64,000 nt of DNA, from assembly GCF_028548475.1 (NCBI RefSeq), contig NZ_JAQQLE010000006.1, positions 99,327-163,326 of the forward strand, read 5' to 3'. Shown here piece by piece: positions 8,173 to 17,548 of this stretch. The position numbers and the translations under genes were made by a program. This stretch comes from Vogesella margarita (GTDB lineage Bacteria; Pseudomonadota; Gammaproteobacteria; Burkholderiales; Chromobacteriaceae). Numbering within the stretch: the stretch's first letter is position 1; each line of letters begins with the position of its first letter. Below the pieces are notes generated by a model. It ran no database searches, was not told the origin of the DNA, and saw nothing but the letters and a program-made list of their open reading frames with translations.

Positions 8173-8314
8173 AGAACGTGTTCACGATCTCGCGAGCTAG
8201 AGCGAGACAAGGCGAAAACGGCTGAGGAAGCGGAGTTTACAAGTGGTAAATGAGCATTCCGAAGCCGTTTTCAACGCGGTATCGCCGAAGCGCAGCAGAT
8301 CGTGAACAGGTTCT
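8173..8314. mobile_element. MITE-like repeat, copy 1 (142 bp)
   Basis: The ends are 18-bp inverted repeats with one mismatch: AGAACGTGTTCACGATCT at the left and the complement of AGAACCTGTTCACGATCT at the right. The interior, without a coding frame, includes AAACGGCTGAG and GCATTCCGAAGCCGTTTTCAACG. A second diverged copy sits at 31337-31489. Size, inverted ends and lack of a gene fit a non-autonomous element; the source transposase is not in the window. Confidence 0.75.
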
Positions 8315-8322
8315 AAGGCGCT

Positions 8323-9000
8323 TCAGGCCGCCACGCTGGCCGCCAGCCACGGCACGCCGCCAAACACCAGCAGCGCCACCAGCAGCAGCAACACCAGCGC
8401 CCGCCACGGCGAGGCAAAGCGCAAGGGCGCGACCTCGCCCGGCAGCGCCTTCATCCCGCTGAACATCGGGCGCACCAGGTCGGTGTTGCGGCCAACCTTG
8501 TAGAACGCCACCGCCAGCACGTGTACCGCTGCCAGCAGCAGCAGCACATCGAACCAGTCCTTGTGCCAGCCGGTGATCTGCTCGGCCAGATCGCCGTCGA
8601 TCAGCACCTTCAGCGGGCCGTCGTAGAGATAGCTGTTGACGTCGGCGGCAAACAGCCCCAACCCGGCCTGCAGCAGCAAGGCCAGCAGCAGCGCCAGCAC
8701 CATCCAGCCACCCAGCGGGTTATGCCCCGGCTGCGCCGTCACCGGCAGCTGCCCTGCCAGATAGGCGAGGATACGCGCCGGCCCGGCAAGAAAATTGCCG
8801 AAGCGCGCCGTCTGGCTGCCGCACAGCCCCCACAGCACGCGGAACAGCACCAGCACCAGCATCAGCATGCCAAGACGCAGATGCCACTCCATCCAGTCGC
8901 CCCCCTGCTCGGCGGTAAACCACAGCCCGGCAAACACCGGCACCATCGTCCAGTGAAACAGCCGCGTCGGCACATCCCACACCTTGATCATCCTGCTCAT
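8323..9000 (-). CDS. Cytochrome b561-type membrane cytochrome
   Basis: 225 residues from the ATG at 9000. The family start motif [11 protein letters not shown] carries a haem-ligating His; further His residues in [15 protein letters not shown] and AAVHVLAV fall in four hydrophobic helices. This is the dihaem b-type family that passes quinol electrons to small periplasmic cytochromes. It converges on the two cytochrome c' genes, a frequent pairing, though a physical link is inferred. Residues YKVGRN come from an exact dispersed 13-mer at 8487-8499. Confidence 0.9.
   Translation of the reverse strand: MSRMIKVWDVPTRLFHWTMVPVFAGLWFTAEQGGDWMEWHLRLGMLMLVLVLFRVLWGLCGSQTARFGNFLAGPARILAYLAGQLPVTAQPGHNPLGGWMVLALLLALLLQAGLGLFAADVNSYLYDGPLKVLIDGDLAEQITGWHKDWFDVLLLLAAVHVLAVAFYKVGRNTDLVRPMFSGMKALPGEVAPLRFASPWRALVLLLLVALLVFGGVPWLAASVAA
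8487..8499 (-). repeat. Dispersed 13-mer, exact copy (in cytochrome b561 gene)
   Basis: TGCGGCCAACCTT on the plus strand; the coding frame reads Lys-Val-Gly-Arg, as in znuC. Confidence 0.9.
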
Positions 9001-9197
9001 GTTTGCTGCATCCTTTCCAGTTTGCGCGCTTGGCGGCCAAGCCCGGCATTGTTCACCCAAAGCCAGCCCGTCGCCAGAGCGCACGTTACGAAGCGTCATT
9101 TTCGGTTAAAATCGCCATCTTTTGTTGCAACGCCAACAGGCGCAATCGTCAACGCGCGGCCCACGGCCCGCGTCCTGCTCATGTGGAGAAGAAATAC

Positions 9198-10472
<1,275 letters not shown>

Positions 10473-10475
10473 GCG

Positions 10476-10497
10476 TTGCGGCCAACGTTGGCCGCAA
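10476..10497. terminator. 22-bp palindrome of paired dispersed repeat, after tyrS
   Basis: TTGCGGCCAACGTTGGCCGC followed by AA: two overlapping copies of the AACGTT variant of the dispersed 13-mer in inverted orientation, forming a perfect hairpin 4 bases after the tyrS stop. No long T run follows; the terminator role is inferred from position. Confidence 0.7.
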
Positions 10498-10508
10498 TCC
10501 TGCCGCCG

Positions 10509-10540
10509 ACAGCCATGCCTTTGCATGGCTGTTTTCATTT
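10509..10540 (+). terminator. Rho-independent terminator after tyrS
   Basis: A 10-bp stem (ACAGCCATGC and complement), loop CTTT, then GTTTTCATTT. Confidence 0.85.
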
Positions 10541-10741
10541 CTGCCACGGAATCGGATGAATTAGCTATCCAGCGTAAGCAAGGCTATCTATCATCCTCCA
10601 TGGCATGAGAAAAACAAGCACAGCCAAGCCGGCATCGCCGGCCGGCGCAGCACCCGAGACAGCAACACAGCGACAAGGCCTGACCTGAACGACCGCGAGC
10701 AGCACCTCTGCTGCCCGCCACTTGCCGGGGTGAGCAAGGGC

Positions 10742-13258
10742 ATGACACGACACCGCAATCGCAACACCGCACAGCTGCCCGGCCTGCTCTGGCCGTTCAT
10801 CGCCGTCGCCCTGCTGCTGGCGACGCTGGCCGGCATCAGCCTGGAGATCCAGTCCGCGGTACGCGCCTACGTCAGCGGCGAGAGCCTGTGGTCGAAAGGG
10901 CAAAAAGACGCCATCTACTATCTCAACCTGTACGCCGACAGCCGCAACCCGCGCCACTTCCGGCAATACCAGACCGCCATCGCCCTTCCGCTTGGCGACC
11001 ACATCGCCCGCATGGCACTGGAGCAGCCGGAGCCGAACCTGGCACTGGCCCGTGCCGGCTTCCTGCAGGGCGGCAACCACCCGCAGGACATCGCCGGCCT
11101 GATCTGGCTGTACCAGAACTTCCGCCAGTTCAGCTACCTGCAGCAGGCGATCTCCTACTGGGAGTTCGGCGACCGCAACCTGCAGGAGCTGACGGAGCTT
11201 GCGGAACAGATGCAGCGCCAGATCAGCGCCGACCTGGTCGCCCCGCCCGACATCGCTGCCTGGAAGGCTGAAATCTACGCCATCAACAGTCGCGTCACCC
11301 CGATGGAGAAAGCCTTCTCCGACACCCTGGGCGAAGGTTCGCGCGTCATCCAGCGCGTGCTGCTGACCGCCAACCTGCTCAGCGCCGCCCTGCTGATCCT
11401 GCTTGCGCTGCTGCGCACGCGCAAGCTGCTGAATCAGCGTCACGCCTCCGAGAGCGCGTTGCAGGCGGAAAAGGAACGGGCGCAGGTCACCCTCGCCTCC
11501 ATCGGCGACGCGGTGATCACCATCGACGCCGACGGCCTGACCTCCTACCTGAACCCGGCGGCGGAAAAGCTGACCACCTGGACGCTGGAGCAGGCGCTCG
11601 GCTTGCCGCTCGTCTCGCTGTTCCGCATCGTGGACGAGAGCGCCCGGCAGGATGGCATGGCGCTGATCGAACAGATCCTGGCCGGTGGCCAGCGCACCAG
11701 CAGCAGCCACTCGCTGCTGCTGGTGCGCCTGGACGGCAACACCGTGCCGGTGGCACTGGTGGCGGCGCCGATCCACAGCAACGGCCAGCCCAGCGGGGCA
11801 GTGCTGGTGCTGCACGACATGACACGGGAACGGCAGTACATCGCCAGCCTGTCATGGCAGGCTTCGCACGACGCGCTGACCGGGCTGGTCAACCGCCGCG
11901 AATTCGAATACCGGCTGGAACAGGCGCTGGGCAATCTGGCGCCCCAGCACGCAGGCCAGCAGCAACACGTGCTGATGTTCCTCGACCTCGACCAGTTCAA
12001 GGTGGTGAACGACACCTGCGGCCACGCCGCCGGCGACGAGCTGCTGCGCCAGATCTGCCTGCTGCTGCAACAGCGGCTGCGCGACAGCGACACCCTCGCC
12101 CGCCTCGGCGGCGACGAATTCGGCATCCTGCTGGAGCACTGCCCGACCGATGTCGCACTGGAGATTGCCGAATCCCTGCGCCAGACGGTGCAGGACCTGC
12201 ACTTCGTGTGGGGTGGCCGGCCGTTCAACGTCAGCGTCAGCATCGGCCTGGTGCACCTGACCGGCGCCCTGACCACGCTGAGCGAGGCGCTGCGCGCCGC
12301 CGACGTCGCCTGCTACATGGCCAAGGAGAAGGGGCGCAACCGGGTACAGCTCTACCATCCGGACGATTCGGAACTGTCGCTGCGCGTCGGCGAGATGGCC
12401 TGGGTGCAGCGCATCCACCAGGCCATGGAAGAGCAGCGGCTATGCCTGTACGCGCAGCCTATCGCGCCGCTGGACAAAGACCACGACGATAGCCGCCATG
12501 TCGAGCTGCTGCTTCGCCTGCACGACGAAACCGGCAGCCTGGTACCGCCGGCAAGCTTCATCCCGGCGGCAGAGCGCTACGGCCTGATGCCGCTGATCGA
12601 CCGCTGGGTGGTGCAAAGCGCGTTTGCCATCCTCGCCGCGCGACTGCGCTGCGGCAAGGCGACGCCGATCAGCACCTGCGCCATCAACCTGTCCGGCACC
12701 ACCATCGGCGACCAGGCATTCCTGGACTTCCTGCACGAGCAGTTCCGCCTGCACGCAATCCCGCCGCGCATGATCTGCTTCGAGATCACCGAGACCAGCG
12801 CCATCGCCAACCTCGCCAGCGCCATCCACTTCATCACCGAGCTGCAAAAGCTGGGCTGCCGCTTCTCGCTGGACGACTTCGGCGCCGGCATGTCCTCGTT
12901 TGCCTACCTGAAGCACCTGCCGGTGGACTACCTGAAGATCGACGGCAGCTTCGTCAAGGACATGCTCGACGACCCGATCGACCGTGCCATGGTCGAGGCC
13001 ATCAACCACATCGGCCACGTGATGGGCAAGCGCACCATTGCCGAGTTCGTGGAAACGCCGGCCATCCTGCGGGCGCTGGCCGACATCGGCGTCGACTACG
13101 CACAGGGTTATGCCGTGGCCAGGCCGCAGCCATTCGATTGCGACTGCGAGCTGCAGCACGACGTCCGCCATGCCTGCGCGCCGCCAGACCGGACAGACAC
13201 CGTCCCGGCGCCGTCCGCAGGCGGCAGGAATGCCGGCGCCGAGACCCCGCCCGCCTGA
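10742..13258 (+). CDS. Membrane PAS-GGDEF-EAL protein (c-di-GMP turnover)
   Basis: 838 residues from the ATG at 10742; a GTG at 10730 is possible. Two membrane helices (about 18-38 and 208-230) flank a helical periplasmic sensor domain of about 165 residues. A PAS domain follows (about 245-360), then GGDEF with an intact RLGGDEF at about 455 and EAL from about 565. The EAL triplet reads ELL (VELLLRL), but [24 protein letters not shown] and EFVET remain, so phosphodiesterase activity is plausible. It would make or degrade c-di-GMP in response to a periplasmic cue. A proline-rich tail of about 35 residues is unusual. Confidence 0.92.
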   Translation: MTRHRNRNTAQLPGLLWPFIAVALLLATLAGISLEIQSAVRAYVSGESLWSKGQKDAIYYLNLYADSRNPRHFRQYQTAIALPLGDHIARMALEQPEPNLALARAGFLQGGNHPQDIAGLIWLYQNFRQFSYLQQAISYWEFGDRNLQELTELAEQMQRQISADLVAPPDIAAWKAEIYAINSRVTPMEKAFSDTLGEGSRVIQRVLLTANLLSAALLILLALLRTRKLLNQRHASESALQAEKERAQVTLASIGDAVITIDADGLTSYLNPAAEKLTTWTLEQALGLPLVSLFRIVDESARQDGMALIEQILAGGQRTSSSHSLLLVRLDGNTVPVALVAAPIHSNGQPSGAVLVLHDMTRERQYIASLSWQASHDALTGLVNRREFEYRLEQALGNLAPQHAGQQQHVLMFLDLDQFKVVNDTCGHAAGDELLRQICLLLQQRLRDSDTLARLGGDEFGILLEHCPTDVALEIAESLRQTVQDLHFVWGGRPFNVSVSIGLVHLTGALTTLSEALRAADVACYMAKEKGRNRVQLYHPDDSELSLRVGEMAWVQRIHQAMEEQRLCLYAQPIAPLDKDHDDSRHVELLLRLHDETGSLVPPASFIPAAERYGLMPLIDRWVVQSAFAILAARLRCGKATPISTCAINLSGTTIGDQAFLDFLHEQFRLHAIPPRMICFEITETSAIANLASAIHFITELQKLGCRFSLDDFGAGMSSFAYLKHLPVDYLKIDGSFVKDMLDDPIDRAMVEAINHIGHVMGKRTIAEFVETPAILRALADIGVDYAQGYAVARPQPFDCDCELQHDVRHACAPPDRTDTVPAPSAGGRNAGAETPPA

Positions 13259-13287
13259 ACGGCGACCGGGCCCGCTAGCGGACACCC

Positions 13288-13300
13288 AAGGTTGGCCGCA
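13288..13300 (+). repeat. Dispersed 13-mer, exact copy (intergenic)
   Basis: AAGGTTGGCCGCA between the convergent GGDEF-EAL gene and the next minus-strand gene, ending 1 base before the latter's stop codon. Confidence 0.9.
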
Positions 13301-13948
13301 TCAGCCAAGGCTGACACGCAGCTCCCGCTCGCCGTCGATCTCCACGTCGTGGTAGCGTAGCAGCCCCGGCACAGCGGCCGGCAGCGCCTCGTCCAGCGGC
13401 TGCCCCTGCAGCAGCGCCAGTGCCGGCCGCACCACCGCCGCCAGCAAGGCCTCGTCGCCCTCCAGCGCCGACAGCTGCAGCGTATAGGTCCACTCCGCGC
13501 CGAAGTGCGACTCGCTCTCTTCCCACCACAGCAGGCGGTTGCCGCGGTTTTCCCACGGCTGCCACGCACTGGCCGGGAAGCCGACAAAGGCGTCGTACTC
13601 GAAGGCAAACTCGCAGGCCCAGTGTGCCACGTGCAGCACCGCGCCCACCGGCGTGCCATCCTGTTGCAGCGGCACGCCGTCACCGGCAAGGCTGATCTGG
13701 TAGTTGAGCCAGCCGCCGATGAATTCCTTCCTTTTCTTGTTGCGCACGATCAGCGGCAGGCTGCTGGCCAACGCCACCCGCCCCAGCGCCGGCACTTGCT
13801 GCACGCTGTGCTCGACACTGCCCAGCTTGTGGCACAGCTTGGCCGCACCGAGCGTCTCGCCCAGCAGCCCATCCAGCTGCTGTTGCAGCGCCTTGGCTTG
13901 ACGCCATTGTTCGTTACTGACGGCAGCGGCCTGGGCGTCATGGTTCAT
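13301..13948 (-). CDS. Conserved-looking hypothetical protein
   Basis: 215 residues from the ATG at 13948 (AAGGA about 9 bases upstream); the frame extends to 14092 but without a site. I do not recognise a family. The protein is soluble, Trp-rich in the centre (HWACEFAFEYDAFVGF, WQPWENRGNRLLWWEE) and has an Ala/Leu-rich helical N-terminus. No signal peptide or membrane helix is evident. Codon use is like the neighbours. It converges on the c-di-GMP gene and is divergent from a decayed binding-protein gene; context gives no function. Confidence 0.7.
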   Translation of the reverse strand: MNHDAQAAAVSNEQWRQAKALQQQLDGLLGETLGAAKLCHKLGSVEHSVQQVPALGRVALASSLPLIVRNKKRKEFIGGWLNYQISLAGDGVPLQQDGTPVGAVLHVAHWACEFAFEYDAFVGFPASAWQPWENRGNRLLWWEESESHFGAEWTYTLQLSALEGDEALLAAVVRPALALLQGQPLDEALPAAVPGLLRYHDVEIDGERELRVSLG

Positions 13949-13982
13949 GCGATGGTGTCCTTGTATTGCGGAATCGGAAACA

Positions 13983-14008
13983 ACAACGGCGCCCACTGGC
14001 GCCGTTGT
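13983..14008. other. Strong hairpin in the region upstream of the hypothetical gene
   Basis: An 11-bp stem (ACAACGGCGCC and complement) around CACT, without a clear T run either way. It may be the terminator of a gene lost in the event that truncated the adjacent binding-protein gene, or a leader structure. Confidence 0.5.
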
Positions 14009-14104
14009 CGGAGGGTTGCGGCCAACATTATGTGGCTTCCAATACTTGATTGTACTTGAAGGCGATTTTACCAGCCGTTTTACATCACTCATCGCGACTA
14101 GGCA

Positions 14105-14685
14105 ATGGACTTCGACGGCATTATTCCGGCGTTGCAGGCGAAGAAATTCGAAGTGGCCATCGCCTCGATGAGCATTACCTCCGATCGCGCCAAGGTAGTT
14201 GATTTCAGCGACATGTACTTCAACGTCCCCGGCCGCCTGCTGGCCAAGGCCGGCGCCCAGATCAATGACGCCTGGTACAAGGGCAAGAACATCGGCGCGC
14301 AGCGCAGCGCAGCGCGGTGCAGGAGCAGGAGCAGGAGCAGGAGCAGCAAGGCAGCGACAAGATGAAGCCGAAAGACGCCAGCATCAATATCTACGGCAAG
14401 ATCACCGATGCCTTCCTCGACCTGTCCAGCCAGTGCCTGGATGCGGTGTTCCTGGAGTCCACCGTGGGTGAGGAAGACTTCCTGAAAACCGGCAAGGGCT
14501 ACGCCTTTGTCGGCCCCATCTTCAACGACCCGAAGTACTATCAGGGTTGCGGCATTGCGGTACAGAAAGGCAACAAGGATCTGCTGGCCAAGATCAACGT
14601 AGCACTGAAGAAAATCCTGAAAGACGGCACCTACAAGAAGATTCAGGACAAGTACTTCAGCAACGACATCTACCCATTCAAGTAA
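14105..14685 (+). pseudogene. Decayed amino-acid ABC transporter periplasmic binding protein
   Basis: Two frames together give the C-terminal two thirds of a family 3 solute-binding protein: DFDGIIPALQAKKFEVAIAS and FNVPGRLLAKAG in frame one (14105-about 14300), then ASINIYGKITDAFLDL, GCGIAVQKGNKDL and YKKIQDKYFSNDIYPF in frame two (about 14317-14685). A stop codon (TAG at 14099) sits just before the first fragment and no signal peptide or first lobe precedes it. The frames part inside short tandem repeats at 14297-14345. It was probably a Lys/Arg/ornithine or His-binding protein. No permease or ATPase lies nearby. Confidence 0.85.
14297..14345. repeat. Short tandem repeats at the frameshift of the binding-protein pseudogene
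   Basis: Three GCGCA units (14297-14311) plus a degenerate fourth, then four GGAGCA units (14322-14345). The 5-base unit can shift the frame by slippage; the 6-base unit cannot. Confidence 0.85.
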
Positions 14686-14723
14686 GCATCAGGCTGCGGC
14701 CAACCGCCGTACCCGGACTCCGC

Positions 14724-14756
14724 AACCCGCACCGCATCGGTGCGGGTTTTGTTTTG
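14724..14756 (+). terminator. Rho-independent terminator after the pseudogene
   Basis: An 11-bp stem (AACCCGCACCG and complement), loop CAT, then TTTTGTTTT. Confidence 0.88.
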
Positions 14757-14943
14757 CCGCCCGCCGTCAGCACGCCGGCCAAGCGGAATAAAAACGGTAA
14801 AACCGGCACCATTGCGCAATAAAAATACGTCAACTCGCGCGGGGGCCGCGACCACTCGCCACCTAATTGAAATCAATTTGTCGCGGCCAAACAGCGGCGC
14901 CCCCGGCAACCCGGGCGCGGCAGTACCTCGCGGATGCCGGCCC

Positions 14944-15810
14944 CTACTGCAGCATATGCCAGGAGAACAGCGCCTCCTGTTTCAGCGCCGGCCACCGCTG
15001 CTGCCAGCAGCAGGGGTGGTCAAATCCCGGAACCAGCACCACCGCCGGCCGTTTTGTTGCCGGGAAACGCGCGGCGTAGGACAGCACCGGCCCGCTCCCG
15101 ACCTGCCGGTCGGCGACACCGACATAGTGGCGCTGCGGCACATGCTGCAGACGTTGCCAGCTGTCAGCCGGGTTGAGCGAGCCCGTCAGCGGTGAAAGAT
15201 GCTTGGCCGCGGTCCACGCCTGGTGATCAAGGTTGGCCGCAAGGGTAATCAGCCCGGCCACGTCCTGGCGCCGCGCGGCCAGCAGGCTGGCCAGCGTCCC
15301 GCCACCGGAATAGCCGACCAGAACCAGCCGCTGTGCCTGAAAGCGCTGCTTGAGTTGATCAAGCGCCTGATTACTCGCCTGCACCACTTCCGGCGCAAAG
15401 CGGTGACTGGTCCAGTATTTTTGTGCGCAAAGCTCGCTACCGACACCTTCGTACTGGCATGGCCGCGCCAGATACGCCGCCGGCTCCGGATCCTGCAGCG
15501 CCAGCAGCAGCGAGAGAGGCGTAAGCGGCGTCGGATCCAGCGATGGCGTATCCGCCGATAGCCACGCCAGGCCGTCCCCCTCCAGATACACCGTCAGCGT
15601 ACCGGTAGCGGGAACGCTGGCCGGCAGATAGGCCCGCAGGCTAAAGCTGCCGGTATGCAGGCTGAGCGGCTGCCAACCGCGTGCCGCCGCCAGTTGCAGC
15701 GCCTGGCCGTTACGCTCTGCCGCATCCGGAATATGCACGCAGCCTGCCAGCAGCCCCAGCAGCAGTCCGCCACCAGCCAGCCGGCGTGAGCTCTTTCGCC
15801 ATCTATTCAT
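14944..15810 (-). CDS. Lipoprotein alpha/beta-hydrolase linked to ATP-grasp pair
   Basis: 288 residues from the ATG at 15810, which overlaps the stop of the upstream ATP-grasp gene. A lipobox is clear (LLLGLLAGC near residue 28), so the protein is probably lipid-anchored in the periplasm or outer membrane. A nucleophile elbow GYSGGG and a late GFDHPCCW give a Ser and a His for a hydrolase triad. Six Cys in the mature part could form disulfides. It is the last gene of a three-gene run with two ATP-grasp enzymes. The substrate is unknown; cleavage or release of their product is a reasonable guess. Confidence 0.82.
   Translation of the reverse strand: MNRWRKSSRRLAGGGLLLGLLAGCVHIPDAAERNGQALQLAAARGWQPLSLHTGSFSLRAYLPASVPATGTLTVYLEGDGLAWLSADTPSLDPTPLTPLSLLLALQDPEPAAYLARPCQYEGVGSELCAQKYWTSHRFAPEVVQASNQALDQLKQRFQAQRLVLVGYSGGGTLASLLAARRQDVAGLITLAANLDHQAWTAAKHLSPLTGSLNPADSWQRLQHVPQRHYVGVADRQVGSGPVLSYAARFPATKRPAVVLVPGFDHPCCWQQRWPALKQEALFSWHMLQ
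15229..15241 (+). repeat. Dispersed 13-mer, exact copy (in lipoprotein hydrolase gene)
   Basis: AAGGTTGGCCGCA; the minus-strand gene reads it as Ala-Ala-Asn-Leu. Confidence 0.9.
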
Positions 15811-17548
15811 GTTCAGCATCCCCACACTGCTGCACCCGCACCGCCCGGTCCAGCGGCAGCGCCTCCTCTCGCCACTGCGCCGGTGTGACGGCGATCGTCA
15901 GTGCGTCAACACTGCGGTCGCTCAAGAGCGCCAGGCAGCGCTGGTACAGGCTGCTGCAGGCCAAGTGATGGCGCTGCCCGGTAGCGTCCTCGCTGTGCTG
16001 CGCAGTGGTGAAGTAGCACGCCACCCCGGCACGCTGCAGCTCGTCGCGGCGCTGCCGTGCCGCCACCTCGGCCATGGCGCCGCCGACGAACAGCTCAACC
16101 GGAATACGCCCCCCCGTCGGGAACAGCTGCTGCATCAGCAGCGGCATCGCGTCGTGCGAACTCTGGCTGGCGCCCAGCGCCGGCGCGGCATTGACCTCGT
16201 TGATGATGGCACCGTTGGCATGCCAAGGCTGGCCGATATCAGGTGTGATCATGTCGATGCCGGCCACCTCCAGGCCGAACAGCGCCGCCGCACGCAGTGC
16301 CAGCGCCAGATTGTCCGGATGGGCGGCGGCCAGCATGTCTTCATCGCGGCCGCCATCGGCCGACGATTCGATCGCGCGCAACGCTATCCACGCCCCCGCC
16401 GCCGGCACCGACGCCAGCTGCAGACCCGCCGCGCGCAGGCAGGTGTGGGTGTCGTCGTCGGCCCGCAACGGCGGCGTGCGCCGCCACGGCGGCAGGGCCA
16501 GCTGCTGCAAGTTGGCCGCATCGATCAGCGCCTGGATGCTGCGCACGCCATCGCCTTGCACCGACACCGGCAGGCGCTTGACCACATACATCACCCGCCC
16601 TCCGACCACCAGAATGCGATGACAGACGCCGGGAGCCTGCTGCTCAAGCAACAGCGGCCAGCCATAATGCGCAGCCTTGTCCAGCGCCAGTTGCAGCTGC
16701 GAGTGGTTGCCGATCCCGGTGCTGACGCCTTCGCCACGATCACGCGCCAGCGGTTTCACCACCAGCGGCCAGCCCAGCTCCTGCGCCGCGGCGCTGGCCT
16801 GTTCGCCATTGCCGACCAACCGCTGCACTGCCGTGGGCAGCCCCGCCTGCCGCAACCACTGCGCGGCCAGCTGCTTGTTGCCCGCCGCGCGGATGCCGAT
16901 CGAGGAGTCGCTATCCAGCCGGCTGGTGAAGGCGTGTCGCAGCTGCACGCCCCAGCCCAGCTGGAACACGCCGTTGCCCTCGTGCCACCACGGGATGCCA
17001 AGGTTGGCCGCAGCCTGCAGCAGTGCCATGCTCGACGGCGCGGCGATGGCGTGCGGCAGAAGCCGCGGCAGGATGTCCTGCGCCAGCGACTGGAAAAACG
17101 CGGCCAGCGGATCACTGCCCGCCGCCTGCCAGGCCACCGCCTGCAGCCAGCGGACACAGTAATCACAGGCCTGCAGCAGCAGCGTGGCCGCTACGCCATC
17201 CAGTTGTGCAAAGGCGATGTCGCACTGCCATGGTGCTGCCGCATCCTGCGGCGGCACCATGGCCAGCACCTTGCCGTCGGCCAGCAGCGGTATGCCGCAG
17301 CCGCGCAACAGCGCCGGCGTGGCGACGGCAATGCGCCAGGCAAGACGCTGCAGCTGCGCCTCGACCGGGTCGTGCGGTGTGTCCGGCCGCGCGGGCTCGA
17401 CCAACGGCGACTCCAGCCAGGCATGCAGCCAGGCATCGAGTAAAGGCCAACTCATGTCGGCCGGCAGCGGGCCGAGGCGGATGCTCAACACCTGTTGTGG
17501 TTGCCGGAGCGTACTGTCAGCAAGGGAAGGCAAGGTCGTAATCGTCAT
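15803..17548 (-). CDS. Cyanophycin-synthetase-like ATP-grasp protein, second copy
   Basis: 581 residues; the ATG overlaps the stop of the upstream paralogue (ATGA). Residues about 1-215 resemble the N-domain of cyanophycin synthetase, ending in the typical GVFQLGWG. The ATP-grasp core follows (SIGIRAAGNKQLAAQWLRQA, WPLVVKPLARDRGEGVSTG, GIDMITPD, INEVNAAPALG). The last 105 residues (GGRIPVELFVGGAMAEVAAR onward) align by eye with the start of the Mur-ligase module, but the P-loop GTNGKTT is replaced and the central and C-terminal parts are missing. Expected activity: ATP-dependent amide ligation onto an acyl-phosphate, as in the Asp-adding step; product unknown. Confidence 0.83.
   Translation of the reverse strand: MTITTLPSLADSTLRQPQQVLSIRLGPLPADMSWPLLDAWLHAWLESPLVEPARPDTPHDPVEAQLQRLAWRIAVATPALLRGCGIPLLADGKVLAMVPPQDAAAPWQCDIAFAQLDGVAATLLLQACDYCVRWLQAVAWQAAGSDPLAAFFQSLAQDILPRLLPHAIAAPSSMALLQAAANLGIPWWHEGNGVFQLGWGVQLRHAFTSRLDSDSSIGIRAAGNKQLAAQWLRQAGLPTAVQRLVGNGEQASAAAQELGWPLVVKPLARDRGEGVSTGIGNHSQLQLALDKAAHYGWPLLLEQQAPGVCHRILVVGGRVMYVVKRLPVSVQGDGVRSIQALIDAANLQQLALPPWRRTPPLRADDDTHTCLRAAGLQLASVPAAGAWIALRAIESSADGGRDEDMLAAAHPDNLALALRAAALFGLEVAGIDMITPDIGQPWHANGAIINEVNAAPALGASQSSHDAMPLLMQQLFPTGGRIPVELFVGGAMAEVAARQRRDELQRAGVACYFTTAQHSEDATGQRHHLACSSLYQRCLALLSDRSVDALTIAVTPAQWREEALPLDRAVRVQQCGDAEHE
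17000..17012 (+). repeat. Dispersed 13-mer, exact copy (in ATP-grasp gene)
   Basis: AAGGTTGGCCGCA; the minus-strand gene reads Ala-Ala-Asn-Leu. Confidence 0.9.

Noticed and set aside
10561..10700. Extra gene between tyrS and the GGDEF-EAL gene
   Set aside because: Only short frames without ribosome sites; the minus-strand frame there is antisense to the sensor gene.
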